A stretch of 64,000 nucleotides of DNA from Nautilus pompilius (GCA_018389105.1 JACATO010001096.1:310001-374000); one strand, 5' to 3'; positions 38,580 to 50,740 are shown, numbered from the stretch's first letter. A program made the numbers and translations. Notes: generated by a model from the sequence alone, not told the origin.

Positions 38580-41099
38580 TCCTCCGTTTCCTCAGGTATT
38601 CCCGCTTCATACAAGTCCGCAAAATGGTAAGGAAATCTAATTGTTCAAAATGCTTTCTTTTCTTTCTACCTACACTTCAGTATCCAGTTCACATCACGTG
38701 ACACCTGTCATTCTCTCAGAGACCGACTGCCGACATAGTTCCGCGAACAGACCATTTACTATAAACTCCTCGTCACTCTCGGAGATTTATAATTCTTAAC
38801 GGAGATTTACATCGTTGATGCGACATCTGTGCGTTGATTATCTCTGGTCTTTCAACATTGATTTAAATTCATTTCTTCTGGCCTCGGACCGCACGTTTAA
38901 TTAGCGACTTCCTGTTGCAGCAGCAAGTGTCCGAGACGAGCGAGGTCAGTTGTTTGACCCTAATACGGGACTCACCTCCGCGTCGCTCTGATCCGCTCTA
39001 ATTGACTTAATTATAGTTTTCATGTTTTTAAAGCCAGGGTTTATTTAAATATGTCTGTAATTTTGGAGTTTGTTTGGTAAAGACACTAAGGTTAGTGTTC
39101 GTTTGGATAAGTCTCTAAATTTAGGGTTTATGAAAATCATGGATTTTTTGGATATTTCTTTTGCACACATTACCTAGGATGATGGTTTATAATTTGCTAT
39201 GCTTTTCAGGGTTTTATCATCACCTAAAGTCATGGTTTGTAGAAGACTTGTGGAAAACTGTTGCGAATCAGTAAAATTTGTTTATAAATCAGCGATATTT
39301 ATCTAGACAATTGAAATACAATGGGCAAAACGAAGAACACCCCGCCGGAAGTCAGGCAGAGTTTTCTTGCTATGTCTTCTTTTAATCAATGCAGTAGACG
39401 CATCTTGCAACAACATTTTTTTCCAAGCCGTTTTCTTCCATAATTGTTAATAGTTGGAACCTCGGAAGTATTTTAGTTTAATATGTTTCAATGTTTCCTT
39501 TTCTAATGAGTTCGACTTTCTTTCGACATTTTATGGTAGCCTCTCTCCACAGTGACGTCAGTGCTTACAGAATATGAGACATGAGTGGAATCCACCCATA
39601 CAATCGTTAACAATTGTCCGCTTTCTCCACCAATAAGTCTGTGAGGAATCCTGTAGGTGCAAGAGGAGGGGTAACAAGACACGAGACTAACATGTGGAGC
39701 TGTGGATAGACAGGTGGGGGGATCCATATAAACAGCTCCTGATGTCAAACAAAACGGGTTCGATGGCATGAAACCAAATAAAAAACAGGCTTGAAATCGG
39801 ATACAAGCCGAGTAATTGAGCGGGAACTCGCCACGACACGATACCAATATTTATTGTTCTCAGAGAAAATCTGAAGGAAAGAAAACAGAAACGCAAACAA
39901 AAAATAGCAAAATGACTTCTTGATTTTCTCTAAGAAAAATATTATCTTTAGTCAAAAATAACCAGTAAACATGATTAATTAATTATAACCAGATGAGATT
40001 TTGCGTGAGTTTTCAAGAAAAATGAAGAATTGTTTAAAAGTTACAATTCCTTAGATTAACCGATTTCCTTTTCAAGCACCAAATGTAGGCGACAGTGAGA
40101 GAGAATGGAGTCTGACAATTCCTGTTCCAGCTGCCAGTATTCGTGGCACTAAACCCAAGCGCTGGGAAGTTCGCAGAAGAACCAAATCCAGTCATGAATG
40201 ACGTCGACATGAGTATGGCAGGAGGTCAGTAGTTCAAGTAATCACTTTTACCAATAAATGTATTACAGCGATTGAACGACCAAGTACCTCACACCTCGCT
40301 TCATTTACGTGGAAATCAACTTCCTCAGCAAAAGAGGTTTTGTATTACATATTATAGATATATTAGAAAACTGTAATGGTTGGACACCTATTAACGTTTT
40401 CCCTATCTTTAGACAAATGTCAAACTCAAATTGTATTTATTTCATCAAATACAGAGGAGAAAGTCTTTTATTACTTTGTATTTTCCTGGTTTTCAAAAGA
40501 CTTCTGTTGTATTCTTTCTCAAAGTAATTCCTTAATGAAAGGTCGAGTTACAATAAGAACAAAATTCGGTCACCTGAACTGCAATGAGATTATTTACCTT
40601 CAAAAATAGTTGCATGCGAAAGCTCGGGAAAACTGTTTTGCTTACAGATTTTAATTACTTAATTTTACTTTATTTTTGTAAAGATGAAATATTCTTCCCC
40701 TGTCTGTCTACTGGACCCGACGACGCCACCAATCCCCGATTTCTGTAACACGGCGCGAATCGATCTGCGAACTGCGGGGAAATAAATCTACGGTCTCACG
40801 GGAAATACGATGATAAGTAAAAACTAGAAATACTGACTCGCAGCGATCCAATAGAAAATATAATTTCATGCTTTTTTAATGCAACAAGAGAAGTTTATTT
40901 CACCACGCGGTTTGGGGTAAAGCCCCTAAATTTCCCGAATGTGATTACACTGCATGCAAATGTCTGGCCAAGTGGGGCGACCTCTACCGGCACGAAGAGC
41001 CTTTACGCTGTATGGCATCAAATATAGGAGATACTCTATCACAATCTGGTCCAGATTAACTCTTCTCTGTTTTTTTTAGCTTCTTTTAATTTCAGTATA
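38580..41099. other. No gene recognised
   Basis: Contains a TGACGTCA palindrome at 39553-39560 and a TCACGTGA near 38694. No gene or repeat is supported. Confidence 0.4.
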
Positions 41100-41535
41100 T
41101 TGGTTAGACGTGGGCGGATTAGTGACAGCTAATAATCCAGATGCTCCCACAGATTGGATTCTTATCAGAGCCTTGGGGTACTCAGGGAAGATGACGAATG
41201 AGTTAATTCTTTTTCCAGACTGTAGTCAAGCGCTACTCTGCTAAAGGACATGGGTATCAAATCGCACTCAGTATGGCTTACTCGTGTAATGGTAGAGGTC
41301 TTCTAAGCAGCACTGAACTCGGCAAAATTGAGATGTCTTTTGATAAACACTGTTTCTGTTTGTTTTGTTTTCTATCGTGCCAGATTGCGGCCCACACCAT
41401 GACGCTCCCGTCCTCAAACTCGACCGTGAGCTGAAGACGTTTGGATTGAAAAGTCTCTGTTACGCATGCACACCCAGGAGCGACTTCCTGTCGTGAATTG
41501 TTGAAACATGGGCTGGTCTCGCAATCATTACGCAA
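41100..41535 (-). pseudogene. Degenerate Tc1/mariner transposase fragment
   Basis: On the minus strand the conserved middle of a Tc1 transposase is readable. ACVTE is followed about 15 residues later by DGSVMVWAAIWHDRK, which matches the family block GGGSVMVWG-I. Further on is ILPSSVLL. After a frame change, at about 41180-41135, ESNLWEHLD appears; this is the end of the family block SPDLNPIENLWEHLD that carries the third catalytic acidic residue. Two stops precede it where SPDLNPI should be. The HTH region, the QQDNA block and terminal repeats were not found. It is an old fragment of a different lineage from the element at 62557. Confidence 0.72.
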
Positions 41536-44500
41536 AGGCTTTTCCGGATCTATCCTTCAAGAAGAGTACAAATAAATGTGCAGGTGGTTAGTACTTCGAC
41601 GGTAGCAAAGAATAATTCGAAAAGGTTTCCTGAAGTTTGTGCTGTTGATGCTGATTGCGAATGGCTTGGGAGGCGACCGAGGACCAGGTTGTGAATCATC
41701 ACATAAACTATTCGTTTAGATTAACAGAAATGGAAGTCTGACGAGGGAGTGGAGAAATTTCCGTTGTCTCATCCCCACCGTCACCAAGACGACAGTTTAC
41801 AGGTAGGAGAGAAATAATGAAAATATCATGTAAAGTGCCTTTTTTTAGTCCGTGGTTGTCTTAGTCTTTTCATTGATATTTCTAAAAGTTATCGAGTGGC
41901 GAAAGGTAAAAATCGTTTATATTACGACCGGACAAAAAGGGGTCTTGACTTGCTGAAGACCCCTCTCTAGCCGAGTCGGCGGGAGTCAGGCTGGACCGTT
42001 TGTCAGCCAATTTCTGTTACATGGATGAGGACACCAAGAGAATCTGGACTGTGAGTGTGGACATGGCAAGTCAGCGTTCTTGTTGTGGTGCCACCGCTGA
42101 AGGCATTCGCGATCGCTCCGTGACAACAGTGACATCTTCCTCGGTGAATAACAACGGTCACAGTTCTGCGAGAAATTTCGACAGCTCCACCAATCTACAG
42201 AGGAATATGGCCGCCTGTTGGACGATCTCGGGTAATCGAATAAATACCGCGGAATTCGACTGTTTTCGATCTTGTTATACACTTGTTTTCTGCTCATCTA
42301 TCTGTCGTGTACATTCATTTATATGGTTACCAAATCAATATGGAAGGAATTTCGCTGTATTTCGACACGCTTGGCCAGAGAGCAGGGGCAATCACCAGAG
42401 TTGCATTTCTTCCAACATAAATTCATCATCGACTACCTAAAACTCAGCTTAGTTATGGTAATATATCTACTGGGAAAAAAAAATGGTTTTCTGTATCAAA
42501 GCTGGTTATTTTGGTTCTGATATTTTAAATTTTAAAAGTTATGCTTATCTATTTACTGACGGTGTCGCTCGTCGTAATTGTGATGCCTATAAATCAGCCG
42601 TAAGATGAAATATTCCATAATCTTTTAATGATTCGCCCGTTAAATGGCGACAGTTTTCCTGAACGAAATGTCTTTGTCATTAAATGCTTCCTGCTGCCAC
42701 AAAGTTTTAGAGCAGCTGGAAATGATCTACAAAACTCTGTTCTTCTTATCTACGCCTATATGAAACAAATCGAATTTGTTTAGTATTTTTAAAAATTTCC
42801 ATGATGATCTGGAATCTTCGATTAGGAGCGTGAAAAACCAGAATTTGATAATTGTTTGAATTTATTCCCAGACCTATTTAGAAAAAACTCAAAAACTCAC
42901 CCAGTTTTCTAAATGCATGAATATCGACTATTAAATGGCGATAAAAGTAAGTTATGAGCGAAAGTTATTCTTTGCTCATCAACCTAAAAGATCTGAAAGA
43001 TCAAATAGGCTGCAGAAGAGGCATCCAGATGTTTCTATGGCGATACAGAGGGTTCGTGTGGCGATAAACTGTGGAGCTGCTGGGATCCGTCGGGGCTAGA
43101 ATATCGGAGTTAGCTAGAATCTTCCTTATGCTCTTTAACCGAACAAAGATGACGGTTGTTGTTGTTTTCAGGGATGTTTAAACACTTTGAGAGATAGGGC
43201 TGTACAGGAAATAACAGGGGGCCGTTATTAAGGTCCGCTGGCCCGAGAGAAACCACGGAGTTCTTCTAACCGTGAACGGGTTGCTATTAATTCCGTGTCT
43301 AATGCGGTCGGCGGGATGCTGGAGTCGGGAGGAATTAAAGTCGACAAATTTACTTTTTGATTTGAGTTCCAGCACAGAAACCGGCCGCAGATAAGATTCG
43401 TGCCGACTGAGTAAAATAAAATTCGGGCAAGGAGAGACATCTAGAGGCGAGACGTTCCACCCTATCGCCGCAGTAAATGCCTTCCGGATTACGGATAATC
43501 GAGCTAGGAACGAGACGTTAGACGCCTCGCGGCAGAGTTGCCTGAGATGCGGGGTTGTTGTTTTCTTGTTAATAGTCGACTTTCGCACCGAGAGCCAGAG
43601 TAAATATTTCGCCAAAACTATGCGGCGTTCTGACCGCTGGAATAGGCCAACGACTGCGGTGCGAGAAGCGACGCAGCTCTGAATGTGACCAGTCGGGGAG
43701 AACCAGCAGCGCCACTCATCGTTAACTGTGTTAATAACCAGTCCAAGGTGCGCGGGAAGTATCCCGTCGACTGCATCGCGGTGTGCGCGCCAAAGCGCCG
43801 ACGGTCTGTCTGTGGGATGGTTTTATTATTAAGAAAAACGTGTCTGATCTTGTTCAGCCACTCAGAGAACGAACAGATAAATTCCTTATTCAGCCATGTT
43901 TTCTTTTCGCGCATTTTTATTATTATTTTGGGGGGGAACGAGGAGAGAGTTTAAATGCATTGATTTTAAATTTTGTTGAAATTCTAGAAGTAAAGGAAAT
44001 AGAAAGGTTGGCTTCTCGAGAACGGAACACTGGTTCCCCTTCTAATGGGCGGCGAGAGAGGATTATTCCCCGGTCACACGCAGCTATTTCCTCGGTTCGG
44101 CGACGAGATTCTACTTAAAAAACAGAGAAAAGAAAACGGCTCATTGTCTGAACGGAGCCGAGGAGACCGGAGCTGCCCCAGACAAACTCGATGTTTTCAA
44201 CAACAACACCATCCTTATCATTTATTGGTATTGTTTCTCATTAATCCAACCAGCCTATAGCGATGCCCGTGGCGCGAGTGGACGGGATATTCAAATCAAG
44301 GGCTGGATGGATGAGCATGACTCTTTAAACAGCCCGGTCGTTCACGGCCACCGCGATAACAGAGCTAACTGCACAAATACAACATTTGCCGGTTTTGTAT
44401 GTAATAACATTGAATGCCATATTAAATCGACTTACCATAACCGAACAAATTGCTGGATTTCTTAGCTGGCGTCAAAATCTATTTGTTTATAAACTCGTAT

Positions 44501-45615
44501 TGGCTTTTAAAGGAAAACATTAATATCGAATCTTAATACCAAAAACCGATCAGGCCGGAGAGTGCGATGTTCTGTTATAGATTATTTGAGAAGCGTAGTT
44601 CTCAGAACCACCGGTAGAGTGCGGAACCAACCGGAGCTCAGGCGATGGAATCGCAAGGGTTGGCGACCTGGTGGACAGGTTCGAAATTCGAGTAAAGGAA
44701 AGCAAATTGAATGAGGCGATGCCGAGATTAATTGACGTGAACCAAATACAATGAAGTTCCGAATCTTCCTGAAGCTACGACCGGAGTTTATTAAATAATG
44801 GAGTCGATCCGCCCAGACTTTGACCAGAATAACACAAAAATCTCAGCCGGAAGATTTGCTTTCTTGCTAAAGGTACTTAACAGCCCTGACCCGCGTTCAG
44901 GCAGACAGATATTTTCTATTTAATTTGTATCCAGTTCCAAGTAAATTTCTCCATTTTATTCAGGTAGGCATTTATCTTGACAGAAATGGATTCCCACCGA
45001 AGAGCGGTTGGTTTAAATTGGATCTATGCCGTGTATTTAAGTAGTTAAGAGCTATAGAAGCAGAGAACAACAAGGAAGCAGGTCGTTGTCTTGGGATATA
45101 TGTAGGGGCAGCAAAACCTACGCATTCTAAAACAACACCTGTGGTTTATCCTTGTAATATTTAAACACCGGAGGCTCCACTTGTTGGTTTACTACCAGTG
45201 AAAGTTAAAGGAATGTTCACCCACTTGCTCAGAATGTGAGGGCCCCTAAACTTGTAACGAACAAGGAAATACAAAACTCCCCAAACAGCGGCTCTGTGCA
45301 AACTTATGCACTGATTCACACTAAATATTACAGAAGTTACCGATACTTCCTAACCTTGCTAGTATCATGGTTGCTCCACAGGTGTCCGCGCACTATACGT
45401 TGCAAATGGAGCCGATCGTGAATAATATGTAGAAACAGAGTTGTACATGTATTTCCTTACGATAGAGAGCCACAGATTAAAACATTCGTGAGCGGCCTCC
45501 AGAAAGAGTGGGGGCTTTAATGTGCGAGTGCGACGTGGTCATACCAGCAGTGACAACAAAAAATGAGACTGAAGAAGGGTCGTGTTTTAGGCGGGCCACC
45601 TGTGTTGTGGGGTGT
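41536..45615. other. No gene recognised; one possible exon
   Basis: At 42021 an ATG (MDEDTKRIWTVSVDMAS) opens a plus-strand frame that runs to a donor-like CTCGG|GTAATC near 42231. It is a weak exon candidate. The CpG-rich block at 43200-44200 has overlapping open frames on both strands without recognisable domains. No other feature is supported. Confidence 0.35.
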
Positions 45616-45881
45616 CTATGACTGGACAGGACACCAATAACCCAACACCACAGCATCCAGAGGCGCTGGCAGGTTGGTTGGTGTTTGAGTGATATACAAT
45701 GCCTTTCTGTACCCTAATGTTTCATCATTGTGAACTTGGAAGAGAGAAAGTAGCTGATACATCTTCTTCAATACTCTTCGTTTTTCAGCTACAATAAATT
45801 GCTCTCGTTTGCGTTTCCTGGATAAAACTAATTTACGAAATACTTCAGTAAAAGGGGCATTTTTCTCTGACAACCATCTCA
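45616..45881 (-). other. Candidate exon 4 of an unrecognised minus-strand gene
   Basis: The acceptor CCGGTTTAGTCAG ends just above 45881 and the frame runs to a stop at 45616. The two leading bases complete a codon left by the exon candidate at 46593-46760. The peptide begins RWLSEKNAPFTEVFRKLVL, then has a strongly basic stretch (SRKRKREQF, EKRRVLKKM) that could be a nuclear localisation signal. It ends in a less convincing tail. A donor-like CCAA|GTTCAC near 45735 offers an earlier end. No family is recognised. Confidence 0.35.
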
Positions 45882-46592
45882 CTGACTAAACCGGGGTAAA
45901 ATAGTCCAATCTTTTCCTCAGGAAGTGATGAGAGAATTTTAATGATTCTGAAGTTAAATACTGTCAATGGGTAAAATCTGTTTTCCTTATGTTCTACCAC
46001 CTTTCTACTAAGACGGTTTTTGTTGTTATTACGAGCATAAATTAATGTCTACGAATTCAAATTCTTATGACAACTGATAAATTCTTGGTTTCTCTTCTTT
46101 GCTCGTCGGTTGTAAATTTTCAAATTCAACTTCACAAGTTAAAAATTCCCACTATCAGGAATTCTCAGATCTTCGTGCCGTCTCAAAGATGCTCTGGAAA
46201 ACTTTATTGGTGTGGCGCAAGTACAGATTTATCCTGAATAATGCGCTGTTTCCCCAAGAATGAACAAAGAATGGTTTTTTAAAGAGACCGCCAGGTGCCA
46301 GAATAACAAATGTTTGTAGGCTTGCAGTCTTCCACATTTGGTTGTTTTTTTTAATTCTTACGTTAGAACATTAAAAGCTTTTCAGTTTACAAGGATCGGT
46401 TACTCTCCTATCTCTGGCAGGCAGTGCTCGCCTTCCAGAAAGCTTATTAAGCCTCTCAGCTGCGAATTTAGGAGTTTTATGTAAACTGTTTTCCATAGGA
46501 AATGGATACTGTTATCAGAATGTAGCCGCAAACCTATTATGAATTTTTTGAGAAATCTACTCACAAATCACAAATGAAAAAAATATTAAAAC

Positions 46593-46760
46593 CTGCATCA
46601 GCAGTATCCTTTTCTACTCCTGCTGATGTGACTGGACTTTTCTGACCTGTAATTAATGGTTTCCATTGTTGCGCAGAAATTAGTAATATCGAGTGACCTG
46701 ACCGCGCGATCTCAATTTCCTGCCGTCGGTGGTTCTTTTTGTCTCCGAGCACCGATAAAT
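46593..46760 (-). other. Candidate exon 3 of an unrecognised minus-strand gene
   Basis: On the minus strand 168 bases are bounded by GACACAG (acceptor, weak pyrimidine tract) and GATGCAG|GTTTTA (donor). The frame is open throughout (LSVLGDKKNHRRQEIEIARS, later EKDTADA) and ends in phase 1, matching the next exon candidate downstream. The composition is protein-like and the flanks have stops in this frame. No known domain is seen. Confidence 0.38.
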
Positions 46761-47267
46761 CTGTGTCTATATGTCGTATATTAGAGAAGCCACAAACGCA
46801 CAGGAGGTTATATAATAATTTCTTCGAGATAAGCTCTTCTTATGTTTCTTAGCAACTCACTTTTTTGGAGCTTCAACTTTTTTTTTTGTTTTGACCCCCC
46901 AAATTCTTAGCAATTCTTTACAATGGCCTTATTAAAAAACCATCGCGATCGGCGCGGAGAACGCGTGGATACAGTAAATATACAGCTACTATGTAGAGCT
47001 ATGAATGTATTTGGCTGGAATGTACTTATTTAAGGTGCGGTCTTATGCATATTGGATGTCTAGGTGGGAAGGTAACCAGCGCGTGTCATTATCACTTTAA
47101 CCGACGCCGTGTTGCAGGCTCTTTGTTCGGAGAGCGGCCGGGGTCAAAGACGGGCCGCCAAGAACCTTTTGGCCAGTGTCTTCCCGGCGATACAGACCAG
47201 GACGGGCGGTCACCGATACGACTGCAGAGGGTGGGTAGCATGTATGAACACCCGAACATCTTTTCAC

Positions 47268-47377
47268 TCATTAGAAATAAGCTGCTTTGCAGAATCAAGT
47301 ATCGAGATTGGAATGGGATGCGATTTGGCACGATGCAAAGACAAGATCGGTTTTTGTCGAGAAATGTCTCCATTCTG
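47268..47377 (-). other. Candidate exon 2 of an unrecognised minus-strand gene
   Basis: The acceptor TGTACTTACTCAG ends above 47377 and a donor ATGA|GTGAAA lies at 47268/47267. The 110 bases take one base to complete the codon left by exon candidate 1 and end in phase 1, as exon candidate 3 needs. The peptide starts RMETFLDKNRSCLCIVPNR. The donor is only moderately good, and alternatives exist in the same segment. Confidence 0.28.
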
Positions 47378-47739
47378 CTGAGTAAGTACATCGTCATATT
47401 AAAGACGCGTCTCCTACCACATACGGACAGCATGCATCCTGAGATTTGATGCCCAGTATTCATCAGTAGATTGCGCTGGATGACACACTTTCATGTCATC
47501 AAAGTGTTATGGAAAAGAAATCAAAACACTCAATTTCTTACCTTGCTACCCCCACTCAAAGCTCTGCTATTAATCTGATTTCGAAGGTATGCAGGCATTT
47601 GGATTGTCGGCTGGAAGCTACTCGCCGACGTCCTGGCAATGGAATCGAATTAATAGAAACTCTTACATGAATAGGGGGAACCTGGACCATACTGTGATAG
47701 GAGATCTCACTGATAAATGCCTAAAAGTAGAGGCTGTCC

Positions 47740-48030
47740 GTGCTGCACGAGCTGGCTGAGCCGAGTACTAATTCTACTTTACTGCAAGAAATTAACAAAT
47801 CACCGAAATATTGTGGCAGCGCCCTGTGTTCCCTGAAAGGAATAACGGTATTTATCAGTCATCCGGGATTAACTAGCGAAACCTTTGTCTGGCTGGATTA
47901 CAGAAAGATGATGGTGATGGGAACTTGTTCACTGTTTCATGGAAGAACGACGATTATTATTGCAGGAGGAATTCAAAGACCTGGGTATTTAAAAGACTCT
48001 TTAGTCTGTGCTTGTTGTATTCGGTGGTTT
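47740..48030 (+). other. Protein-like plus-strand frame, possible exon
   Basis: After an acceptor-like CTACTTTACTGCAAG (ending 47788) a frame is open for more than 80 residues. It contains CGSALCSLKGITVFIS and, about 40 residues later, MGTCSLFHGRTTIIIAGG. The two segments share a pattern (G-x-x-C-S-L then a run of beta-branched residues), faintly like successive kelch repeats. The resemblance is weak. It lies opposite the first intron of the minus-strand gene proposed at 48463-45616, so at most one or both of two opposed genes are real. Confidence 0.25.
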
Positions 48031-48230
48031 CCAATTAGATATCTCCCCCCAGTCTCTCTCTCTCTCTCCCTCTCTCCGACCTTAGAGAGAAAACTGACGA
48101 TATACGTGAGAAAACCTGGCGGTGAGAACCGGAATTAATATCGCTGGGGAATGTGGACGATTGTCGAGAAAGGCGGCGGTAGAAGAAAGTTAACAGAAAT
48201 AAGAAGGATGTGCGACGCAGGTGGACTTAC

Positions 48231-48463
48231 TGATCGACTTCCAGTTCTAGTTCTTTCAATGTACTCCAGCGATCGTGACTTCCATCTTGTGGCAGAATCT
48301 CTGTGAAGCTTTCAGACTCTCTCGGGCGAAAACGATCGGCAGCGAAACGGTGCGGCCAAGCGCGCGCGAGCGAGTTTCCGTCTCGCTGTAAATTGAAAGC
48401 GAATCTTGTGTAACTGGACAAAACATTAGCGAGGTTTGTCGTCCTGATCCGTCCGGAAAGCAC
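48231..48463 (-). other. Candidate exon 1 of an unrecognised minus-strand gene
   Basis: A CpG-rich minus-strand frame runs to a perfect donor (GATCA|GTAAGT, 48231/48230) and ends in phase 2. Reading LSGRIRTTNLANVL at its start, it contains FNLQRDGNSLARAWPHRF and ends WSTLKELELEVD. Internal acceptors (TGTTTTGTCCAG near 48413, TCAATTTACAG near 48388) could make it a shorter internal exon. The CpG density fits a 5' exon. No homology is recognised, and no ATG was fixed as the start. Confidence 0.33.
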
Positions 48464-48671
48464 AAAGAGTAGCGGACATTAGTTTTTTCCAACAGAGTTG
48501 TTGGCAAACCGATTTATCCAACCATTCTCAGTAGAAGACCGGCTCGCAGCCTGAAAGTAGGGGATTCTGTTCGAAGGCAAACTAGCAGACGGTGGAAAAC
48601 AAAGCTGTTATGTTTTAGAAATAATGTTGGCCGGAGACACTGGGCACGCAATAGATGTCAATAAACTGAGA

Positions 48672-49680
48672 GTAGAGTAGATCACCTGTCATTAAGGTCG
48701 ATGTACCACGTGCGTGTAGATTACCTGTCAGTAAAGACCATGTACCACGTGCGAGTAGATCACCTATCATTAAGGTCGATGTACCACGTGCGTGTAGATC
48801 ACCTGTCAGTAAAGACCATGTACCACGTGCGTGTAGATCACCTGTCAGTAAAGGCCATGTACCACGTGCGAGTAGATCACCTATCATTAAGGTCGATGTA
48901 CCACGTGCGTGTAGATCACCTGTCAGTAAAGGCCATGTACCACGTGCGAGTAGATCTCCTGTCAGTAAAGACCATGTACCACGTGCGAGTAGATCACCTG
49001 TCATTAAGGTCGATGTACCACATGCGAGTAGATCCCCTGTCAGTAAAGGCCATGTACCACGTGCGAGTAGATCACCTATCATTAAGGTCGATGTACCACG
49101 TGCGTGTAGATCACCTGTCAGTAAAGGCCATGTACCACGTGCGAGTAGATCTCCTGTCAGTAAAGACCATGTACCACGTGCGAGTAGATCACCTGTCATT
49201 AAGGTCGATGTACTACGTGCGTGTAGATCACCTGTCAGTAAAGACCATGTACCACGTGCGAGTAGATACCCTGTCAGTAAAGACCATGTACCACGTGCGA
49301 GTAGATCACCTGTCATTAAGGTCGATGTACCACGTGCGTGTAGATCACCTGTCAGTAAAGACCATGTACCACGTGCGAGTAGATACCCTGTCAGTAAAGA
49401 CCATGTACCACGTGCGAGTAGATCACCAGTCATTAAGGTCGATGTACCACGTGCGTGAAGATCACCTGTCATTAAAGACCATGTACCACGTGCGAGTAGA
49501 TCACCAGTCATTAAGGTCGATGTACCACGTGCGTGAAGATCACCTGTCATTAAAGACCATGTACCACATGCGAGTAGATACCCTGTCAGTAAAGACCATG
49601 TACCACGTGCGAGTAGATCACCAGTCATTAAGGTCGATGTACCACGTGCGTGAAGATCACCTGTCATTAAAGACTATGCA
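48672..49680. repeat. Minisatellite, 39-bp unit x 25
   Basis: ATGTACCA marks each unit. From 48701 to 49676 there are exactly 25 periods of 39 with no net indel. Units alternate between an AAGGTCG and an AAAG(A/G)CC type, giving a partial dimer structure. Nearly every unit contains CCACGTGCG (an E-box core). Because 39 is a multiple of three, both strands are open for over 330 codons (a 13-residue unit, YHVRVDHLSVKTM on plus and MTGDLLARGTWSL on minus). This is a repeat effect, not evidence of a gene. Confidence 0.97.
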
Positions 49681-49689
49681 CCGTTTTTA

Positions 49690-50290
49690 TTTTTAAATCG
49701 GTTTCTTGAATTGTCTTTACAATAGCGATGACTGGTTTGAGACTTAATCTGATGTAGCTATCCAGTGAATTTGCGATACGAAATTTGTAAAGAGATGCCA
49801 TCTAACAGAGTAAACATACGCCCGTAGGAAGTAATTGGTGACGTCATCTATTGGAAGTGGGTGTGGACATAAACCTGCGGAGCCCGACCCTTCTCGTATC
49901 CGCAGCCACCTTTTGATTCGGATTTTTAATACAAATTCACTTACAGCGTTTGTGGCCGACACCCTTACGCTTCATTACTTAGATGGTTTTGCTACAACTT
50001 TCTTTGTTATTCCTCCTTTGCAGATACATCCTGACTTTTTTCAAACTTTATAAACTTTCTTCACCGCCAGGAAGCACGAGCGCGAGCCTCGCTCTGAACA
50101 TCTTGTGCTGGCTCCGTTTGTCATTGGCCACAACTGTTGAGCAGAACATTTTGAAATTTTTTACGTTATCGGCTCAGCCTACGTATTTTCCATCTTATAT
50201 AAGCTGATGAATTCTTTGTTATCCTCCTGGTTGTCATCCACAAAGCCGAAGGCAGCCTTATCTGATCGATACTGGAGAGGTCCGTGGTTT
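49690..50290. other. No gene recognised
   Basis: Contains TGACGTCA at 49839-49846. Minus-strand frames at 50200-50297 are protein-like in more than one frame (for example AAFGFVDDNQEDNKEFISLY) and could extend the exon cluster above, but I could not choose a frame. Confidence 0.35.
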
Positions 50291-50297
50291 CGTCTAC

Positions 50298-50355
50298 CTT
50301 GGCAAGTATGCTCTTCTCGCTATCCTGGCAGCACAGTCTCGCAGAATTCTCAAAT
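50298..50355 (-). other. Candidate short exon in the 50-51 kb cluster
   Basis: On the minus strand CTTAAACCTACAG (acceptor) and GCCAAG|GTAGAC (donor) bound 58 bases open in a frame reading LRILRDCAARIARRAYLP. It enters in phase 1 and leaves in phase 2. The exit phase would fit the internal acceptor near 48413. No family is recognised. Confidence 0.28.
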
Positions 50356-50438
50356 CTGTAGGTTTAAGAATTCCATTTTACATAATTTGGTTTGTGAACT
50401 TATCATGCGATTTATTCTTCTATCTAACCAAACGTAGA

Positions 50439-50740
50439 TTATTTTCCGACCGAAGTTCTAGTCAGTAGCTGTATGAAGGTTGAGGCGGGCGGCTTCACTA
50501 CCGCGACATTGGTTATCACGATATCATGTCCTTGTCTACGGAGAAACTGAATGCTTATTGTGAGCTGAACCAGTTTCCCAACATCTTTGGTGATGTTAGG
50601 AATAGTTACAACCACAGCAATGGTTTGGAAATGTGAAAGAGTATTCTTGTATTTTTCGAATTTATTAATGATCTTTACCAGTTTAAAAATCCGGCTTTTG
50701 TATCTTCCTAGTACACTGTCATTGGTAGGCCACGCATCAG
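50439..50740 (-). other. Candidate exon in the 50-51 kb cluster
   Basis: After an acceptor TTTCTACTGTATGGTAG (ending above 50740) a frame runs about 100 codons to TAA at 50439. The peptide is convincingly protein-like: DAWPTNDSVLGRYKSRIFKL, then FQTIAVVVTIPNITKDVGKL, then RRQGHDIVITNVAVVKPP. The alternation of helices and beta-strand-like runs suggests an alpha/beta fold. Donors inside it (for example CTCC|GTAGAC near 50539) could shorten it. The join to its neighbours is unresolved. Confidence 0.38.

Noticed and set aside
43178..43615. 145-codon minus-strand frame
   Set aside because: Composition is not protein-like, overlapping frames are open on both strands, and no domain or splice support was found.
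44672..44692. B-box-like GGTTCGAAATTC
   Set aside because: No A-box upstream at the right spacing and no cloverleaf.
47109..47230. Plus-strand segment between GTGTTGCAG and AGAGG|GTGGGT with open frames
   Set aside because: Splice signals are fair but all three frames are open and none is recognisable; it lies just below exon candidate 2, which is on the other strand.
48615..49696. Two open frames of over 330 codons on opposite strands with a 13-residue repeat
   Set aside because: They follow from a 39-bp minisatellite whose period is a multiple of three; there is no splice, start or homology support for a gene.
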